Counted from the first letter of the stretch, positions 7,058-15,015 are shown. The stretch is DNA of 16,815 nucleotides from JAPXSY01 sp034003585 (GCA_034003585.1 JAVEYH010000075.1:1-16815), one strand, 5' to 3'. The notes: generated from the sequence alone by a model not told the origin. Translations and numbers: made by a program.

Positions 7058-7843
7058 ATGAACGTTTTGGAGAGCTTCTCACTCAAGGGCAAGGTCGCGC
7101 TGCTGACCGGCGGTGCGGGACTGTACGGGCGCCAGCTCGCTGAGGCGTTGGCCGAGGCGGGCGCCGTGACCGTGATCGCGTCGCGGAATACCGCAGAGCT
7201 GGAGAAGGTGGCCGGGACGCTGCGCGCCGGGGGCGGCGAGGTGACGGCGTTGCCGCTGGATCTGGAGGACGAGGATTCGGTCCGCGCGCTGATCGCGGAG
7301 ATCGACCGGCGGTGGGGCCGTTTGGACGTGCTGGTCAACAACGCGGTGACACGCTGCGCGTGCGCGAGTTGGGATCAGCCGATGGCGGCGTTTGACCGGA
7401 GTCTGCATGTCAACGCCTCGGCCCTTTTCTGCCTGACGCGTCTGGCGGCCGAGCTGATGAAGCGGCGTCAGTCCGGTTCGATCATCAACATCGGCTCCTA
7501 CATGGGGCTGCGCGGCCCGGATCCGCTGAATTACGCCGGCACCGACATGATGAAGACACCCTCGCCCATCTACTTTTTTGAAAAGGGGGGCATGGTGAAT
7601 TTCACCCGGTTCGCCGCGAGTGTGCTGGGCCCGTTCGGCATCCGTGTCAATGCGCTTCATCCGGGAGGGTTCCTGAACCATCAGCCCGAGGCCTTCATCA
7701 AGAACTACAGCGCCAACACGATGCTGGGGCGGCTGGCCAACGACAGCGACCTGAAAGGCGCGGTGGTTTTTCTGGCGTCAGAAGCCTCCGGTTATCTGAC
7801 CGGCGCGAACATTCCGGTGGACGGGGGCTATACGGCGAAGTAA
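7058..7843 (+). CDS. Short-chain dehydrogenase/reductase
   Basis: The 261-residue product is a classical SDR. The cofactor motif TGGAGLYG is at residues 17-24, NNA at 94-96, a structural Asn at 119, the catalytic Ser at 147 and the catalytic pair Tyr172/Lys176 (YFFEK). The ending ANIPVDGGYTAK is typical of SDRs that act on sugars or polyols. The ATG at 7058 is preferred because it lies 7 bases after a perfect AGGAGG; the ATG at 7052 is only one base from it. It is the last gene of the sialic acid operon, and pairing with the MocA-family gene suggests consecutive redox steps on one sugar acid. The exact substrate cannot be read from the sequence. Confidence 0.85.
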   Translation: MNVLESFSLKGKVALLTGGAGLYGRQLAEALAEAGAVTVIASRNTAELEKVAGTLRAGGGEVTALPLDLEDEDSVRALIAEIDRRWGRLDVLVNNAVTRCACASWDQPMAAFDRSLHVNASALFCLTRLAAELMKRRQSGSIINIGSYMGLRGPDPLNYAGTDMMKTPSPIYFFEKGGMVNFTRFAASVLGPFGIRVNALHPGGFLNHQPEAFIKNYSANTMLGRLANDSDLKGAVVFLASEASGYLTGANIPVDGGYTAK

Positions 7844-7871
7844 GAACGCACCGATCCTAACGGAGTCGGGT

Positions 7872-7886
7872 CCGCGCGGCGCGCGG
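7872..7886. terminator. GC hairpin between convergent genes
   Basis: CCGCGC (7872-7877) and GCGCGG (7881-7886) form a compact stem, flanked by GTCCG and CGGAC that can extend the structure. It lies between the convergent dehydrogenase and sulfatase genes, where a two-way terminator is expected. No T-run is present on either strand, so this is only a candidate. Confidence 0.3.
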
Positions 7887-7933
7887 CATATCGGACGGGC
7901 CCGGAAAGGCTGCGCCACGCCCGCCCAAAACGT

Positions 7934-9577
7934 TCAATCCCCGCGACGGAGCTGTTCCGGCGATTTGACGCCTTGCGTGCTGTTCTCTTCTGGCGGTCCG
8001 GCCAAGGGCGGATTCTCGAAGTATGCGCCGCCGCCGATCAGGCGCGGATCGCCCGTGCGGCGCAGTTCCGCGACCAGGCGCTCTTCCAGCTCGCGGCGCA
8101 CCCCCGCGTAGGCCGGGTCTGCCGCGAGATTCCTCGTCTCGTGCGGGTCGGCCTTCAGATCATACAGTTCCTCACGCGGACGCTTGCCGTAAACCCACTC
8201 GAAATGCGCCTGCCAAGCAGGATCGTTGCGGTGTGTCACGAGCCAAGCTTTGGTCGGCCCGGAATCTTCGTCCGGCAGGGTGGCGCGCGTCTCTTCTGTC
8301 AATTCTTCCGGCGAAGGCGGATGGGAGCCGTCGAGCCGGTAAGGCTCGCCCATGGGCCAGCGGTCAGGCTTAAAGTTGATGATGTACGCGTAACGGCTAG
8401 TCCGCAGACAGCGTTGCGGATACGGCAGATAGCCCTCGCGGGCATTCTCGACATGCCGCTCGCGCCCGGTCACCACTTCTGTGCGCGCCGGGTCCACCAG
8501 CCCGTCCTTTTCCGACCGCAGCACCGGCCACAGGCTGCGCCCGGTCATCACCGCCGGTACGGCCACGCCGCCCGCCTCAAGAAAGGTCGGCGCGAGGTCG
8601 GTGAGGTTCACGAAATCATCCACCACGCGCCCGCCCTTGACGCCCGGTCCGGCGATCACCAGCGACACGCCGGTACCGAACCCGTACAGGTTGCACTTGC
8701 CGTGCGGAAAGCCCGGCGCGCCGTGGTCGCCGCTGGCGACCACCAAGGTTTTTCCCGCCTCGCCGCTTTGGTCCAACACCTCCAGCAGCACGCCGACAGC
8801 CGCGTCAAACGCCATCGCCTCGCCGAGATAATCCGCGAGATCCTCGCGCACCTCGGGCACGTCCGGCAGATACGGCGGCATTTTACCCGTAAGCCTGTCC
8901 GGGTCGATGCCCCACAGCGTTTTGCCGCTGCCGCGCGTCCACTTGCGGTGCGTGTTGGTCGGCCCGAACCAGTAGCAGAACGGCTGACCCGGCGGCCGCG
9001 CGGCAAGGAAGGCCTTGAAATTCTCCCGGACTTCGGCGTAAAGCTTCTGTTTGGCCGCCGCCAGCGCCTGTCCCTGCCCCACCAGCAGCGTCACGTTCTG
9101 CGAGAACTGGTTGAAACGACGGCCCGCCTGCTGGTAAGCGTACTTCTGCCCGCCGTAGGGCGCGTCAGTAGGCGTGCCGGGTCCCCAAACCTTGTAGGTC
9201 TTGCCGATGTGGTACCCCGCGTCACGCAGCAGCAGAGGATAGGACGGGATCGTTTCATCCCAGACCGCGCCGCGCAGGATCGCGCCGCGCCCCGTGCGCC
9301 AGAAGTACTGGCCTGAAAGCAACGCGCTGCGGCAGGGCGTGCAGGAGGGCGCGTTGACATGCGCGTTGCGGAAAAGCACGCCGCGCGCGGCCAGCCTGTC
9401 AACGTTCGGCGTCTGCAGCGCGTCGTTGACGCCACCGCTCTCCCCCGCCGCAACATAGGCGCTGGCGTGCCGCCCCCAGTCATCCGCGAACAAAAACAGA
9501 ATGTTGGGCCGCCGCGCCTCCGCCCGCGCGGAGATCGCCGCCATCCACACTGCCGCCGCCAACTTCACTGCGTTCAT
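7934..9577 (-). CDS. Secreted type I sulfatase (N-sulfoglucosamine sulfohydrolase-like)
   Basis: The 547-residue arylsulfatase-fold enzyme has a signal peptide (about 1-21), metal ligands Asp32-Asp33 in FADDWGRHASAY, and the sulfatase signature CTPCRSALLSG. Cys79 in that signature would be converted to formylglycine. A second metal cluster is GDHG, followed by a lysine in FPHGK. The DDWGRHASAY start resembles heparan N-sulfatase relatives (S1_8-like), by recall only. The Cys-type signature needs an anaerobic-type or FGE maturase encoded elsewhere. The ATG at 9577 has GGGGAAGAG upstream; the GTG at 9607 would lead into a poor N-terminus. It lies 54 bp downstream of the other sulfatase on the same strand, so the two are probably co-transcribed for desulfation of host glycans. 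Confidence 0.85.
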   Translation of the reverse strand: MNAVKLAAAVWMAAISARAEARRPNILFLFADDWGRHASAYVAAGESGGVNDALQTPNVDRLAARGVLFRNAHVNAPSCTPCRSALLSGQYFWRTGRGAILRGAVWDETIPSYPLLLRDAGYHIGKTYKVWGPGTPTDAPYGGQKYAYQQAGRRFNQFSQNVTLLVGQGQALAAAKQKLYAEVRENFKAFLAARPPGQPFCYWFGPTNTHRKWTRGSGKTLWGIDPDRLTGKMPPYLPDVPEVREDLADYLGEAMAFDAAVGVLLEVLDQSGEAGKTLVVASGDHGAPGFPHGKCNLYGFGTGVSLVIAGPGVKGGRVVDDFVNLTDLAPTFLEAGGVAVPAVMTGRSLWPVLRSEKDGLVDPARTEVVTGRERHVENAREGYLPYPQRCLRTSRYAYIINFKPDRWPMGEPYRLDGSHPPSPEELTEETRATLPDEDSGPTKAWLVTHRNDPAWQAHFEWVYGKRPREELYDLKADPHETRNLAADPAYAGVRRELEERLVAELRRTGDPRLIGGGAYFENPPLAGPPEENSTQGVKSPEQLRRGD

Positions 9578-9631
9578 GGACTCTTCCCCGTTCCGGCACA
9601 GCCGCACCGCGTTGTCACACTTGCTTCACGC

Positions 9632-11209
9632 TTAGTCGTTTCGCCGAGCCGCCGGCACCTTTCCCGGACCAGCGGCGGAACGGCCGGACGCCGGCGGTTG
9701 TTTTTTGGGCGGATACGATTCCGGCGGGTCTTCGGCAGGGACTTTCAGCTCGTCGCGGAGCCGCTTGAGTTCCTCATGAAGCTGTTGCCGCTTCTCCGCA
9801 TAAGCCGGATCGTCATACACGTCCCGTATTTCGTGCGGGTCGTTCTGCCGGTCAATCAGGGTCCAGTCGTTCAGCTCCGGCTCGTAGAAGTGGAAGAGTT
9901 TGAATCGGTCTGTCACAACACCGTAGTGCCTGCGCACGTTGTGGACACCGGGATACTCGTAGTAATGATAATAAAAACTCTTCCGCCAGTCCGTGGGCGT
10001 TTCCCCTCCGAGCACAGGGCGGAGACTGCGCCCCTGCATATCCGGCGGCACCGGCACGCCGGCGGCGTCAAGGAACGTTTCAGGGAAATCGAGCACGGAG
10101 ACCAGCGCGGAACTGCGGGCGCCGGCTTTCGCGACACCCTTCCAGCGAACCATCAGGGGCGTCGTGAGCGATTCCTCGTAAATCCAGCGTTTGTCGAACC
10201 AGCCGTGCTCGCCCAGGAAAAACCCCTGGTCAGAGGAGAGGATGACAATCGTGTTGTCGGCGAGGCCCTCCTGATCGAGATACGCAAGCAGCCGCCCGAC
10301 CGCTTCATCCACAGCCTTTACCGTGCCCAGATAATCGTGCAGATAACGCTGATACCGCCAGCGGACAAGCTCCTTGCCGACCGGGTTGGCTTTGCGGAAC
10401 GCCTCGTTGCGCGGCCCGTAGAAGGCATCCCAAACCTTGAGCTGCTCTTCGTTGATGCCGGGAGGCGGCGTGAGTTTCGCATCGCGGTCGTTGAATGTCC
10501 GGGCCAGCGTCATGTCCTGTTCCCGCTCGGCGCGGCCGCGCCCGGAATAGTCGTCGAACAGCGTTTCGGGTTCGGGGAACGTCCTGTCACGGTTCCATCC
10601 GAGATGACGCAACGCGGGCGCCCACTCGCGATGCGGGGCCTTGTGCTGGCTCATGAGCATAAACGGTTTGGATTTGTCGCGGTTCTTGAGCCACTCGATC
10701 GAAAAGTCACAAATCAGATCCGTCGTGTAACCGGTATGCCGGACTTTTTTGCCGTTCCGGATCATGGGCGGATTGTAGTAAAGGCCCTGGCCGGGAAGGA
10801 TATGCCAATGGTCGAACCCGACGGGATCGGTGACCAGGTGCCACTTGCCGATGACGGCCGTCTGGTAACCGGCGGCCTGGAGCCGTTTCGGAAACGTCTG
10901 CTGCGTCCCGTCAAACCGGTTGCCGTTATGATAAAACCCGTTTCGGTGGCTGTATTTGCCGGTCTGGATGACGGCCCGGCTCGGCCCGCAGATGGAGTTG
11001 GGAACCAGGCAACGGTCGAACAGGATCCCCTCGCGCGCGATCCGGTCCATGTTCGGTGTCTGCAGCAGATTGCGGTTGCCGCCGTAAGCGCTGACGGCCC
11101 GCGTCGTCAGATCGTCGCAAAAAATGAACAGGATATTGGGCCGCTGCGCGGCCGCCCGCGCGGCTGCCGCAGCCATCCCGGCCACAAAACAGATTTTTGC
11201 CCAGTTCAT
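9632..11209 (-). CDS. Secreted type I sulfatase (GlcNAc-6-sulfatase-like)
   Basis: The 525-residue sulfatase has a signal peptide (about 1-21), metal ligands Asp32-Asp33 (FIFCDDL) and the signature SICGPSRAVIQTG, with Cys74 as the formylglycine site. A second metal motif lies in SSDQGFFLGEHG. The run TGKYSHRNGF, GKWHL and ILPGQGLYYNP resembles S1_11-type N-acetylglucosamine-6-sulfatases, which remove 6-sulfate from mucin or keratan sulfate chains. That subfamily call is from memory. The last 40 or so residues are Pro/Lys/Ala-rich and low in complexity. The start is secured by TAAGGAGGAAAAC just before the ATG. The same frame stays open far upstream, over dsbD and xylA on the opposite strand, but that is a GC-rich artefact. 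Confidence 0.87.
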   Translation of the reverse strand: MNWAKICFVAGMAAAAARAAAQRPNILFIFCDDLTTRAVSAYGGNRNLLQTPNMDRIAREGILFDRCLVPNSICGPSRAVIQTGKYSHRNGFYHNGNRFDGTQQTFPKRLQAAGYQTAVIGKWHLVTDPVGFDHWHILPGQGLYYNPPMIRNGKKVRHTGYTTDLICDFSIEWLKNRDKSKPFMLMSQHKAPHREWAPALRHLGWNRDRTFPEPETLFDDYSGRGRAEREQDMTLARTFNDRDAKLTPPPGINEEQLKVWDAFYGPRNEAFRKANPVGKELVRWRYQRYLHDYLGTVKAVDEAVGRLLAYLDQEGLADNTIVILSSDQGFFLGEHGWFDKRWIYEESLTTPLMVRWKGVAKAGARSSALVSVLDFPETFLDAAGVPVPPDMQGRSLRPVLGGETPTDWRKSFYYHYYEYPGVHNVRRHYGVVTDRFKLFHFYEPELNDWTLIDRQNDPHEIRDVYDDPAYAEKRQQLHEELKRLRDELKVPAEDPPESYPPKKQPPASGRSAAGPGKVPAARRND

Positions 11210-11235
11210 GTTTTCCTCCTTAAGCCATGAGGAGA

Positions 11236-11264
11236 AAGGTACTGCCATGGAGGTGGTTTTACAA
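11236..11264 (-). promoter_or_regulatory. Promoter for the sulfatase operon
   Basis: Read on the - strand, TTGTAA (+ strand 11259-11264) and TACCTT (11236-11241) are separated by 17 bp. This predicts transcription from about 11229, a leader of about 20 nt and immediate entry into the AGGAGG ribosome site of the first sulfatase gene. It lies in the divergent region shared with dsbD. Confidence 0.5.
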
Positions 11265-11349
11265 CCGGTTTTTGAGCAGGTTGCCCGTCTCCGTTTTTTC
11301 CGTGCCCGGCAGGCGAGTTTTTTTGATGGAACCCGCTCTGGCGAGTCGC

Positions 11350-11355
11350 TACACT
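11350..11355 (+). promoter_or_regulatory. Candidate -10 element for the dsbD gene
   Basis: TACACT lies 28 bp before the dsbD start, matching the -10 of the promoter at 153-181. Upstream is a T-rich stretch with TTGATG (11323-11328), but the spacing to TACACT is 21 bp, too long for a standard sigma-70 pair. The promoter is therefore only partly supported. Confidence 0.3.
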
Positions 11356-11383
11356 GAAAGCAACCGATTAGGGAGAGGTGAGT

Positions 11384-12961
11384 ATGTCCCGTTATCGCGC
11401 AGTTCTGATTCGGGTCGCGGCCGCAGGGCTCGCGGGATGTGTGGCGCGCGCACAGTCGCCGTTCACGCTGACCGTGGAGAGTGCGGCCGTGACGCCGGAA
11501 CACGCCGAGGTGCGTGTGGTGCTGGACGTTCCGGAAAAACATGTCATTTACGCGGAGACGTTCCGGGTCACCGCGGAACCCGTGCGGGTGCCGCAGGCGG
11601 AGACCAAGCCGGACCCGATCGACCCGTCCCGGCGGGTCGGCGTGTACGCGAGGACGTTCGAGTCGCTGTGGCGGGTCGCGCCGTTGCGTGACGGCGCGGA
11701 GCTGATTGTGGCGTACCAGGGATGCGACGACCGGGTGTGTTTCCTGCCCGAGGAGCATCGGTTCCGGTTTGACCTGAAGGCCGGAAGGTTTGTGGCTGCG
11801 GCGGCCCATGCGGACGCGGAACCGGAGCGTTCCGCCGGCGGATACTGGACACAGGGATTCCGCATGGTGACGGGCGGCGGATACATGGGGACCGCGGCGT
11901 TCCTGGCGTTTTTGGACCAGGCCGAGACCGGGGCAGGCGGTCCGGCCCCCGCCGGCAACGGGTTGGGCGGTTTCCTGCGCGATCCTGTGGCCTTTTTCCA
12001 CGCGCACGGGTTGGCGCTGACCCTCGCGCTGGTGCTGGTCGGCGGGCTGCTGCTCAATCTGACGCCGTGCGTGCTGCCCATGATCCCGATCAATCTCGCG
12101 ATCCTCGGGGCCGGGGCCGGAACCCGCGGCCGCGGGTTCGCGCTGGGCGCGGCATACGGCGCCGGAATCGTGCTGGTCTACGGCGGGCTGGGGTGGGTGA
12201 TCCTGCGTTCCGGACTGTTTTTCGGCGCGTTGCAGGCTTCGCCGTGGTTCAGTCTGACGGTGGCGCTGATTTTCACCGCCCTGACGCTGGCGCTGTTCGA
12301 TGTGTTCGTGATCGATTTCACGCGGTTCTTCACGCCGAAGAACGCCGCCGCGCGTCAGGGCGCGCTGGCGGCCTTCTCCGCGGGCGCGCTCTCGGCCCTG
12401 CTGGCCGGGGCCTGCGTCGCGCCGGTCGTGCTCGCGGTGCTGCTGCTGGCCGGAACGCTCTATGCGGGCGGCGCCACGGGCGCGCAGATGCTGCCTTTCG
12501 TGCTGGGGCTGGGCATGGCCCTGCCGTGGCCGCTCGCGGGTGCCGGGCTCTCCGTGCTGCCCGCGCCCGGTTTGTGGATGGTCCGCGTGAAACAGGCTTT
12601 CGGCGTGTTCTTGGCCCTGTTGGCGGCGTACTACTTCTACCTTGCGGCCGTGGGGTTCCGGCCGGAGGGCGCGGTGGCGCGCGAGGGGTCGATCGCGGCG
12701 GGCGACCGCGCGGCGTGGGAGGCTGCGGTTGCCCGGGCGCGCCGTGCGGGCAAGCCGCTTTTCGTCGATTTCTGGGCCACCTGGTGCAAGAACTGCACGG
12801 TGATGGAGCGGACGACGTTCGCGGAGGAGCGCGTGCGCGCGCGGCTCGCGGCCTACGAAGTGGTGAAGGTGCAGGCCGAGAAACCGGACCGCGAGCCCGC
12901 GCGCGGGATGCTGGAGGCGTTCGGCGTGCGCGGGCTGCCGGGTTTCGCGGTGCTGAAATGA
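11384..12961 (+). CDS. dsbD: Thiol:disulfide interchange protein (DsbD-like)
   Basis: The 525-residue protein carries electrons across the inner membrane to periplasmic thiol partners. An N-terminal immunoglobulin-like domain (about 25-135) contains the Cys pair in YQGCDDRVC (C114, C119). The central membrane domain (about 208-425) has NLTPCVLPMIP (C229) and LAGACVAPVV (C344). A C-terminal thioredoxin domain starts near 440, with WCKNC (468-471) and the cis-proline GLPG at 519. The protein ends only six residues after this proline, so about 30 residues seen in E. coli DsbD (the last strand and helix) are missing. The N-terminus contains LAGC (16-19), a possible lipobox, besides an ordinary ARA-Q cleavage site. 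The ATG at 11384 follows GGGAGAGG. Periplasmic reductant may serve secreted enzymes, but no direct link to the neighbours is visible. Confidence 0.85.
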   Translation: MSRYRAVLIRVAAAGLAGCVARAQSPFTLTVESAAVTPEHAEVRVVLDVPEKHVIYAETFRVTAEPVRVPQAETKPDPIDPSRRVGVYARTFESLWRVAPLRDGAELIVAYQGCDDRVCFLPEEHRFRFDLKAGRFVAAAAHADAEPERSAGGYWTQGFRMVTGGGYMGTAAFLAFLDQAETGAGGPAPAGNGLGGFLRDPVAFFHAHGLALTLALVLVGGLLLNLTPCVLPMIPINLAILGAGAGTRGRGFALGAAYGAGIVLVYGGLGWVILRSGLFFGALQASPWFSLTVALIFTALTLALFDVFVIDFTRFFTPKNAAARQGALAAFSAGALSALLAGACVAPVVLAVLLLAGTLYAGGATGAQMLPFVLGLGMALPWPLAGAGLSVLPAPGLWMVRVKQAFGVFLALLAAYYFYLAAVGFRPEGAVAREGSIAAGDRAAWEAAVARARRAGKPLFVDFWATWCKNCTVMERTTFAEERVRARLAAYEVVKVQAEKPDREPARGMLEAFGVRGLPGFAVLK

Positions 12962-13045
12962 GGTTTCTGGGCCGGGACCATGGCCGGATGCGGCCGCGGG
13001 AAACGCCCGCGCAAACGGGCACACAGGAAAAACAGGAGAGGCGCA

Positions 13046-14206
13046 ATGGCAACAAAAGGATTCAACATCGATCCCGTCACACTTCGCTCCATGCCGTTCT
13101 GGTGCGTCGGCAATCCGCTGGGCGATCCGTTCGGCGGGCCGGTGCTCCCGAAAATCGATTCGCTGGAGGTGGCGGAGCTGCTCGCCGAGGCGGCGGGCGA
13201 GGGGCTGATCGAGGCCACGTCGTTTCATGATGATGATCTCGTGCCCTGGGATCCCGGCTGTCCGGAAGACGACCTGGACCCGAAAAGCGAAACCTACGCC
13301 AAACTGCGCGCCATCAAAGCCGTGCTGGACCGGGCCGGCCTGAAGGTCAACACCGCCACCTGCGGGCTGCACGGCGACAAGCGGTTCCGTCGCGGCGGCC
13401 TGACCAACCCGGACCCGAAAATCCGCGCGCTGGCCAAGAAGAAGGTTCAGCGCACGCTGCGCATCGGAGCGCTTTTCGGCGCCAAGCACTACACCTACTG
13501 GGTGGCGCGCGACGGGTTCGAGGTGCCGGTGAACGTGGACTGGAAGCGCGTGTACGGGTGGCTGGCGGACGGGCTGAACGGGGTCTACGACTACATTCAG
13601 GCCAAGAAGCTCACGAACTATGTCGGCGCGACGATCGAACCGAAACCGAACGAGCCCCGCGGCCACATGTTCCTGCCGACTTCGGGCCATGCGGTGGGCT
13701 TCATCTTCGGCCACCTGAAGACCCCCGGGTTTTTCGGCGTCAACCCCGAGCTGCTGCAGCACGAGAGCATGGCGCTGCTGAACGCGGTGCATACGGTCGG
13801 GTACCTGACCAGCATGAAGAAGCTCTTTTTCCTGCACTTCGGCAGCCAGATCAAAGCGCAGTTCGACAACGACTTCCCGCCGCTGATCGGCCCCGAGGGG
13901 CTCAAGGAGACGGCGCAGATGTTCTGGGCGCTCCGCAAGGTCGGCTGGAAAGGCGTGGTGGAGTACGATTGCCACATGCTGCGGACCGACGGGGTGCCGG
14001 AGGATCCGATCGGATGCCGCCGCGCGTTCATCCGGGATTGCACGCGGGCGCTGGCCACAGCCCTGTTGCTGGCCGACCGGCTGATGGGCTTCGATCCCGC
14101 AGGCATGCGGGACGCGGAGGCGGATCTGGCGGCCACCGCCCTGCTGTGCCGCCTCGATCCGAAATCCGTCCGGTCGTGGATGACCACCGCCGCCCCCGGT
14201 TCATGA
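13046..14206 (+). CDS. Xylose isomerase homologue with an altered metal site
   Basis: The 386-residue TIM-barrel protein matches actinobacterial-type (class I) xylose isomerases in length and motif order: FHDDDL (His61, Asp64), a Trp at 152, EPKPNEPR (Glu198, Lys200), VNPE (Glu235), His239, FDND (Asp274, Asp276) and an Asp at 308. Aligned by eye to the conserved LFHIDLNGQ segment, it reads LFFLHFGSQ, so the metal-ligand Asp (Asp245 in Streptomyces numbering) is His264. One extra residue lies between Glu235 and His239. It probably isomerises an aldose and ketose, but the substrate may not be xylose. The start has AGGAGAGG eight bases upstream. It overlaps the next gene by 4 bp (ATGA), a sign of translational coupling. 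A xylulokinase gene is not in the window. Confidence 0.8.
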   Translation: MATKGFNIDPVTLRSMPFWCVGNPLGDPFGGPVLPKIDSLEVAELLAEAAGEGLIEATSFHDDDLVPWDPGCPEDDLDPKSETYAKLRAIKAVLDRAGLKVNTATCGLHGDKRFRRGGLTNPDPKIRALAKKKVQRTLRIGALFGAKHYTYWVARDGFEVPVNVDWKRVYGWLADGLNGVYDYIQAKKLTNYVGATIEPKPNEPRGHMFLPTSGHAVGFIFGHLKTPGFFGVNPELLQHESMALLNAVHTVGYLTSMKKLFFLHFGSQIKAQFDNDFPPLIGPEGLKETAQMFWALRKVGWKGVVEYDCHMLRTDGVPEDPIGCRRAFIRDCTRALATALLLADRLMGFDPAGMRDAEADLAATALLCRLDPKSVRSWMTTAAPGS

Positions 14207-14976
14207 TCCTGCACGCGGAGATCAGCGGCTCAGGGCCGGGCGTGGCGATTCTGCACGGGCTGATGGGCTCGTGCGAAAATTGGCGGAGCGTGCGCAAGGC
14301 GCTGGCCGAACGGTATCATGTGGCCTGCCTCGACCTGCCGAACCACGGGCGTTCGCCGCATGCCGCGCGGATGGAGGTGCGCGCGATCGGCGCGTCGGTG
14401 CTGGCGACGCTCGATGCCCTCGGGATGAACCGGGCCGTGGTGGTGGGGCACTCGCTGGGCGGCAAGATCGCGATGCAGATGGCCTCGGAGTATGCCGGCC
14501 GTCTGGCCGGGGTGGCGGTGGTGGATATCGCGCCGCGCGCGTTTCAGCCGGCGCATCTCTTCATCCTGCGGGCCTGCCAGCAACTGGATCTGGCCGCCGC
14601 CGCGCGGCGTGTCGATCTGGACCGCGCGCTGGCGGCCTCTGTGCCGCAAGCCGAGACGCGCGCGTTCCTGCTCAAAAACGTGGCGCGCGATCCGCAGGGG
14701 CGCTGGGTCTGGCGCGTGCCGCTTCAGACGCTCATCGACAACTACCGTGTGGTGAGCGACGCGCCGCCGCTGGCCGCGCCGTATGAGGGACCGGCCCTGT
14801 TCGTGGCCGGGGAGCGCTCGCCGTTCCGCATCCGCAACCACGAGCCGCTGATCCGCAACTGGTTTCCCGCGGTTCGGTGGGTCACCATCCCGAACGCCGG
14901 ACACCTGGTGCATGCCGACCAGCCTGAGGCCTTTACCGCGGCGCTGGCCGATTTCCTCCGCATCTGTTATCCGTAA
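14203..14976 (+). CDS. Alpha/beta hydrolase, YbfF-like esterase
   Basis: The 257-residue product is a classic alpha/beta hydrolase. The oxyanion motif HG is at residues 18-19, the nucleophile Ser84 is in GHSLGGK, a likely acid Asp108 is in VDIAP, and His234 is in AGHLVHAD. The DIAP segment, the RNHG-like PNHGRS and the length match E. coli YbfF, a small acyl-CoA/ester hydrolase. It has no signal peptide, so it is cytoplasmic. The ATG overlaps the stop of the isomerase homologue (ATGA at 14203-14206), which fixes the start and implies coupled translation. A role in removing acyl or acetyl groups from sugars imported by the cell is possible but unsupported beyond neighbourhood. Confidence 0.8.
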   Translation: MILHAEISGSGPGVAILHGLMGSCENWRSVRKALAERYHVACLDLPNHGRSPHAARMEVRAIGASVLATLDALGMNRAVVVGHSLGGKIAMQMASEYAGRLAGVAVVDIAPRAFQPAHLFILRACQQLDLAAAARRVDLDRALAASVPQAETRAFLLKNVARDPQGRWVWRVPLQTLIDNYRVVSDAPPLAAPYEGPALFVAGERSPFRIRNHEPLIRNWFPAVRWVTIPNAGHLVHADQPEAFTAALADFLRICYP

Positions 14977-15009
14977 ACGCCGAACGCTGAACGTCCAACA
15001 TCGAACGCA
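14975..15009. repeat. Short tandem repeat with 7-bp period
   Basis: Five 7-bp units follow one another: AAACGCC, GAACGCT, GAACGTC, CAACATC, GAACGCA. They begin inside the stop codon of the hydrolase gene and end 6 bp from the stop of the convergent tatD gene. From memory, similar degenerate GAACGTC/CAACATC strings occur between genes in some PVC genomes, where they are often mistranslated as small ORFs. No hairpin or T-run accompanies it. Confidence 0.55.
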
Positions 15010-15015
15010 GAGGTT

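Noticed and set aside
12995..13011. Hairpin after dsbD (CGCGGG/CCCGCG) as a terminator
   Set aside because: The stem is only 6 bp, there is no T-run, and such stems arise easily at this GC content; dsbD and the isomerase homologue may be co-transcribed.
9632..13975. A single 1447-codon open frame on the - strand
   Set aside because: Only the last 525 codons are the sulfatase, with its own signal peptide and AGGAGG. The rest is antisense to dsbD and the isomerase homologue and has no recognisable domain; GC-rich coding DNA often leaves such frames open.
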